From assembly GCF_003226325.1 (NCBI RefSeq), contig NZ_PDOD01000003.1, positions 496,001-560,000 on the forward strand: a stretch of DNA of 64,000 nucleotides. Reading direction: 5' to 3'. The notes beneath the pieces were generated by a model, which saw nothing but the letters and a program-made list of their open reading frames with translations, ran no database searches and had not been told where the DNA came from. The position numbers and the translations under genes are program-made. This DNA is from Salipaludibacillus keqinensis (GTDB taxonomy: Bacteria; Bacillota; Bacilli; Bacillales; Salisediminibacteriaceae). Below are positions 62,225 through 64,000 of this stretch, piece by piece (the stretch's first letter is position 1; the number at the start of each line of letters is the position of its first letter).

Positions 62225-63406
62225 TTGAGAGAAGCCGTTATCGTTGCAGGTGCTAGAACACCTGTAGGAAAAGCAAAAAGAGGAAGTTTTGCTAGCGTAA
62301 GGCCTGATGATTTAGGTGCTATTACGATCAAAGAAACGTTGAAAAGAGCGAACAACTTTGATCCTAGCAGGATTGAAGATGTGATTATTGGATGTGCAAT
62401 GCCCGAAGCGGAACAAGGAATGAACATGGCGAGAAACATTTCGGCCTTAGCAGGCATGCCGGATCATGTGCCAGCGATTACGATTAATCGTTATTGTTCC
62501 TCAGGTTTGCAAAGTATCGCTTATGGAGCTGAACGAATCATGCTTGGCCATTCGAAAGCTATCATAGCTGGCGGAGCGGAATCCATGAGTTTAATTCCAA
62601 TGGGGGGGCATGTGATTGCCCCGAATCCAACATTAGTAGAAAATGCTCCAGAATACTATATGGGGATGGGTCATACAGCAGAAGAAGTAGCAAAACGATT
62701 TGAAGTAAGCCGAGAAGATCAGGACGCCTTTGCAGTTGAGAGCCACAAGCGGGCTGCAAAAGCCATTGCTGAAGGAAAGTTCAAAGATGAAATTGTTCCC
62801 GTTCCAGTGACGTTCCGGTCAGTCGATGGGAAGCACAAACTAGTTGAAAAACAAGTGACTGTGGAGCAAGACGAAGGGGTACGAGAAGGAACGACGATGG
62901 AAGGATTGGCAAAGTTACGCCCAGCTTTTAGTGTTCATGGAGGTACGGTGACTGCAGGTAACGCTTCACAAATGAGTGATGGAGCAGCATCAGTACTTGT
63001 AATGGATCGCGAAGAGGCAGAAAGAGATGGATTAACACCGCTTGTTAAATTCAGATCATTTGCTGTTGCAGGCGTAGCTCCTGAAATTATGGGGATCGGA
63101 CCGGTAGAAGCGATTCCGAAAGCAGTGAGACTAGCAGGATTAGAAATGTCTGACATTGGTTTATATGAACTTAATGAAGCCTTTGCTTCCCAGGCGTTAC
63201 AAGTGGTGCGACATTTAGGGTTAGACCATGACAAAGTGAATGTAAATGGCGGTGCGATAGCCATTGGACATCCACTAGGATGTACGGGTACAAAGCTCAC
63301 GTTAAGCTTGATTCATGAGATGAAGCGTCGTAATGAACAGTTTGGTGTAGTTACGATGTGTATCGGTGGAGGCATGGGAGCAGCAGGAGTTTTCGAACTA
63401 CTTTAG
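62225..63406 (+). CDS. fadA: Acetyl-CoA C-acyltransferase FadA
   Basis: 393 residues, thiolase. Cleaves 3-ketoacyl-CoA to acetyl-CoA and a shortened acyl-CoA. Catalytic Cys91 in NRYCSSGLQ, His in GGAIAIGHPLGCTG and the C-terminal Cys in CIGGGMGAAG. Start TTG 62225 fits AAAGGAGGGG six bases upstream. Middle gene of fadN-fadA-fadE. Confidence 0.96.
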   Translation: MREAVIVAGARTPVGKAKRGSFASVRPDDLGAITIKETLKRANNFDPSRIEDVIIGCAMPEAEQGMNMARNISALAGMPDHVPAITINRYCSSGLQSIAYGAERIMLGHSKAIIAGGAESMSLIPMGGHVIAPNPTLVENAPEYYMGMGHTAEEVAKRFEVSREDQDAFAVESHKRAAKAIAEGKFKDEIVPVPVTFRSVDGKHKLVEKQVTVEQDEGVREGTTMEGLAKLRPAFSVHGGTVTAGNASQMSDGAASVLVMDREEAERDGLTPLVKFRSFAVAGVAPEIMGIGPVEAIPKAVRLAGLEMSDIGLYELNEAFASQALQVVRHLGLDHDKVNVNGGAIAIGHPLGCTGTKLTLSLIHEMKRRNEQFGVVTMCIGGGMGAAGVFELL

Positions 63407-63414
63407 AAAATAAA

Positions 63415-63455
63415 CAAAGGTGAGGTGAGCTGATTTAGCTCCTCATTTCACCTTT
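63415..63455 (+). terminator. Hairpin between fadA and fadE
   Basis: AAAGGTGA pairs with TTTCACCTTT via an inner GAGGTGAGCT / AGCTCCTC stem; no clean T-run, so perhaps an attenuator or mRNA stabiliser. Confidence 0.5.
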
Positions 63456-63504
63456 ATCATGCAAATGCAATAAATGAGAAAGATTCCATGAGGAGGAATG
63501 TAAG

Positions 63505-64000
63505 ATGGAAACAGCGGATAAAACAATTAAAGGTGGTAGCTTTTTATTAGATGAGACTTCCCCTGAGCGAGTATTTACCCCAGAGGATTTAAGCGATGAA
63601 CATGTGATGATCGCAAAGACGACAGAAGATTTTGTAAAAGAAAAAGTGGTACCAGAGCTTGAATTTATTGAAAATCACGAATTTGACCGTTCTGTCAGAT
63701 TATTAAAAGAGGCAGGAGAATTAGGTCTTCTTGGAGCAGATGTGCCAGAAGAGTATGGCGGAATTGGCTTAGATAAAATCAGTTCATCGTTAATTACAGA
63801 GAAGTTTGCTTTAGCAGGATCTTTCTCATTGTCCCACGGAGCTCATGTTGGAATTGGTTCCCTTCCAATCGTATTTTTTGGAACGGAAGAGCAAAAGAAA
63901 AAGTATCTACCAGAACTTGCTACAGGCGAAAAACTAGCGGCATATGCTTTAACTGAACCGAGTTCAGGTTCTGATGCTTTAAGTGCTAAAACGACTGCCA
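63505..64000 (+). CDS. fadE: Acyl-CoA dehydrogenase FadE, N-terminal part (3' end outside window)
   Basis: The first 165 codons are seen. Flavin enzyme that makes the first double bond in fatty-acid oxidation. Visible: N-terminal extension [17 protein letters not shown], helical domain with [21 protein letters not shown], and [13 protein letters not shown], the FAD/substrate-binding motif. AGGAGGAA before ATG 63505. Third gene of the FadR-controlled unit. Truncated by the window, not broken. Confidence 0.94.
   Translation, partial: METADKTIKGGSFLLDETSPERVFTPEDLSDEHVMIAKTTEDFVKEKVVPELEFIENHEFDRSVRLLKEAGELGLLGADVPEEYGGIGLDKISSSLITEKFALAGSFSLSHGAHVGIGSLPIVFFGTEEQKKKYLPELATGEKLAAYALTEPSSGSDALSAKTTA

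Overview
The window is chromosomal DNA of a spore-forming, low-to-moderate GC Gram-positive of the family Bacillaceae. Gene orders match the Bacillus pattern (uvrBA, yvlBCD-hprK-lgt-yvoD-ppaX-yvoF, hisZGDBHAFI, trxB, yvcI-rapZ-glmR-whiA-crh, cggR-gapA-pgk-tpiA-gpmI-eno, secG-est-rnr-smpB-ssrA). Strong AGGAGG ribosome-binding sites, CotF-like coat proteins, a KinB-like kinase, Crh and HPr kinase, and CtsR-, CodY-, CggR- and FadR-type operators all agree. A carotenoid-type desaturase and the particular gene order suggest a halophilic or marine genus (Halobacillus/Pontibacillus/Thalassobacillus type). The genus is an inference.

Layout. 1-4.1 kb: end of uvrB and all of uvrA. 4.1-5.5 kb: a NERD-domain gene flanked on both sides by 21-bp repeat arrays of one family. 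5.5-11.7 kb: envelope-stress genes yvlBCD, then hprK, lgt, yvoD, ppaX and yvoF. 12.0-18.5 kb: a compact his operon with overlapping genes and no hisC. 18.7-20.9 kb (minus): a CrtI/CrtN-family desaturase and an ICMT-like membrane methyltransferase. 21.1-22.2 kb: yvcD. 22.5-26.8 kb: an AT-rich sugar-nucleotide cassette between yvcD and trxB, with UDP-glucose dehydrogenase, a fused nucleotidyltransferase-epimerase and a GT8 glycosyltransferase. 27-36.3 kb: trxB, yvcI-rapZ-glmR-whiA, crh, clpP (minus), rpoN, a glutaredoxin-like gene and cggR. 36.4-42.4 kb: lower glycolysis. 42.7-48.2 kb: secG, two esterases, rnr, smpB and tmRNA. 48.3-59.5 kb: more mixed content, with a His-rich protein, an unknown 121-aa gene, a sensor kinase, DinB and M20 proteins, ilvD, a SAM-riboswitch-controlled homoserine dehydrogenase, a stand-alone secY, a second ICMT-like gene and two coat proteins. 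59.8-64 kb: the fadN-fadA-fadE beta-oxidation operon behind a FadR palindrome, cut by the window end.

System view. Carbon regulation is concentrated here: HprK phosphorylates Crh (and HPr), CggR controls the glycolytic operon, and GlmR/RapZ/WhiA tie carbon status to envelope and division. Translation rescue (Rnr, SmpB, tmRNA) forms a second unit.

The least explained structure is a set of five short intergenic arrays (near 4.1, 5.35, 42.5, 47.1 and 58.2 kb). They fall into four unrelated sequence families but share the same 21-bp period, several with A-B-A-B alternation (42-bp super-period). Four lie just downstream of a gene's terminator and the fifth lies just after the NERD gene. Other points worth a second look are the fused sugar-nucleotide enzyme, the TGGA microsatellite inside a possible crh promoter, and the extra secY.
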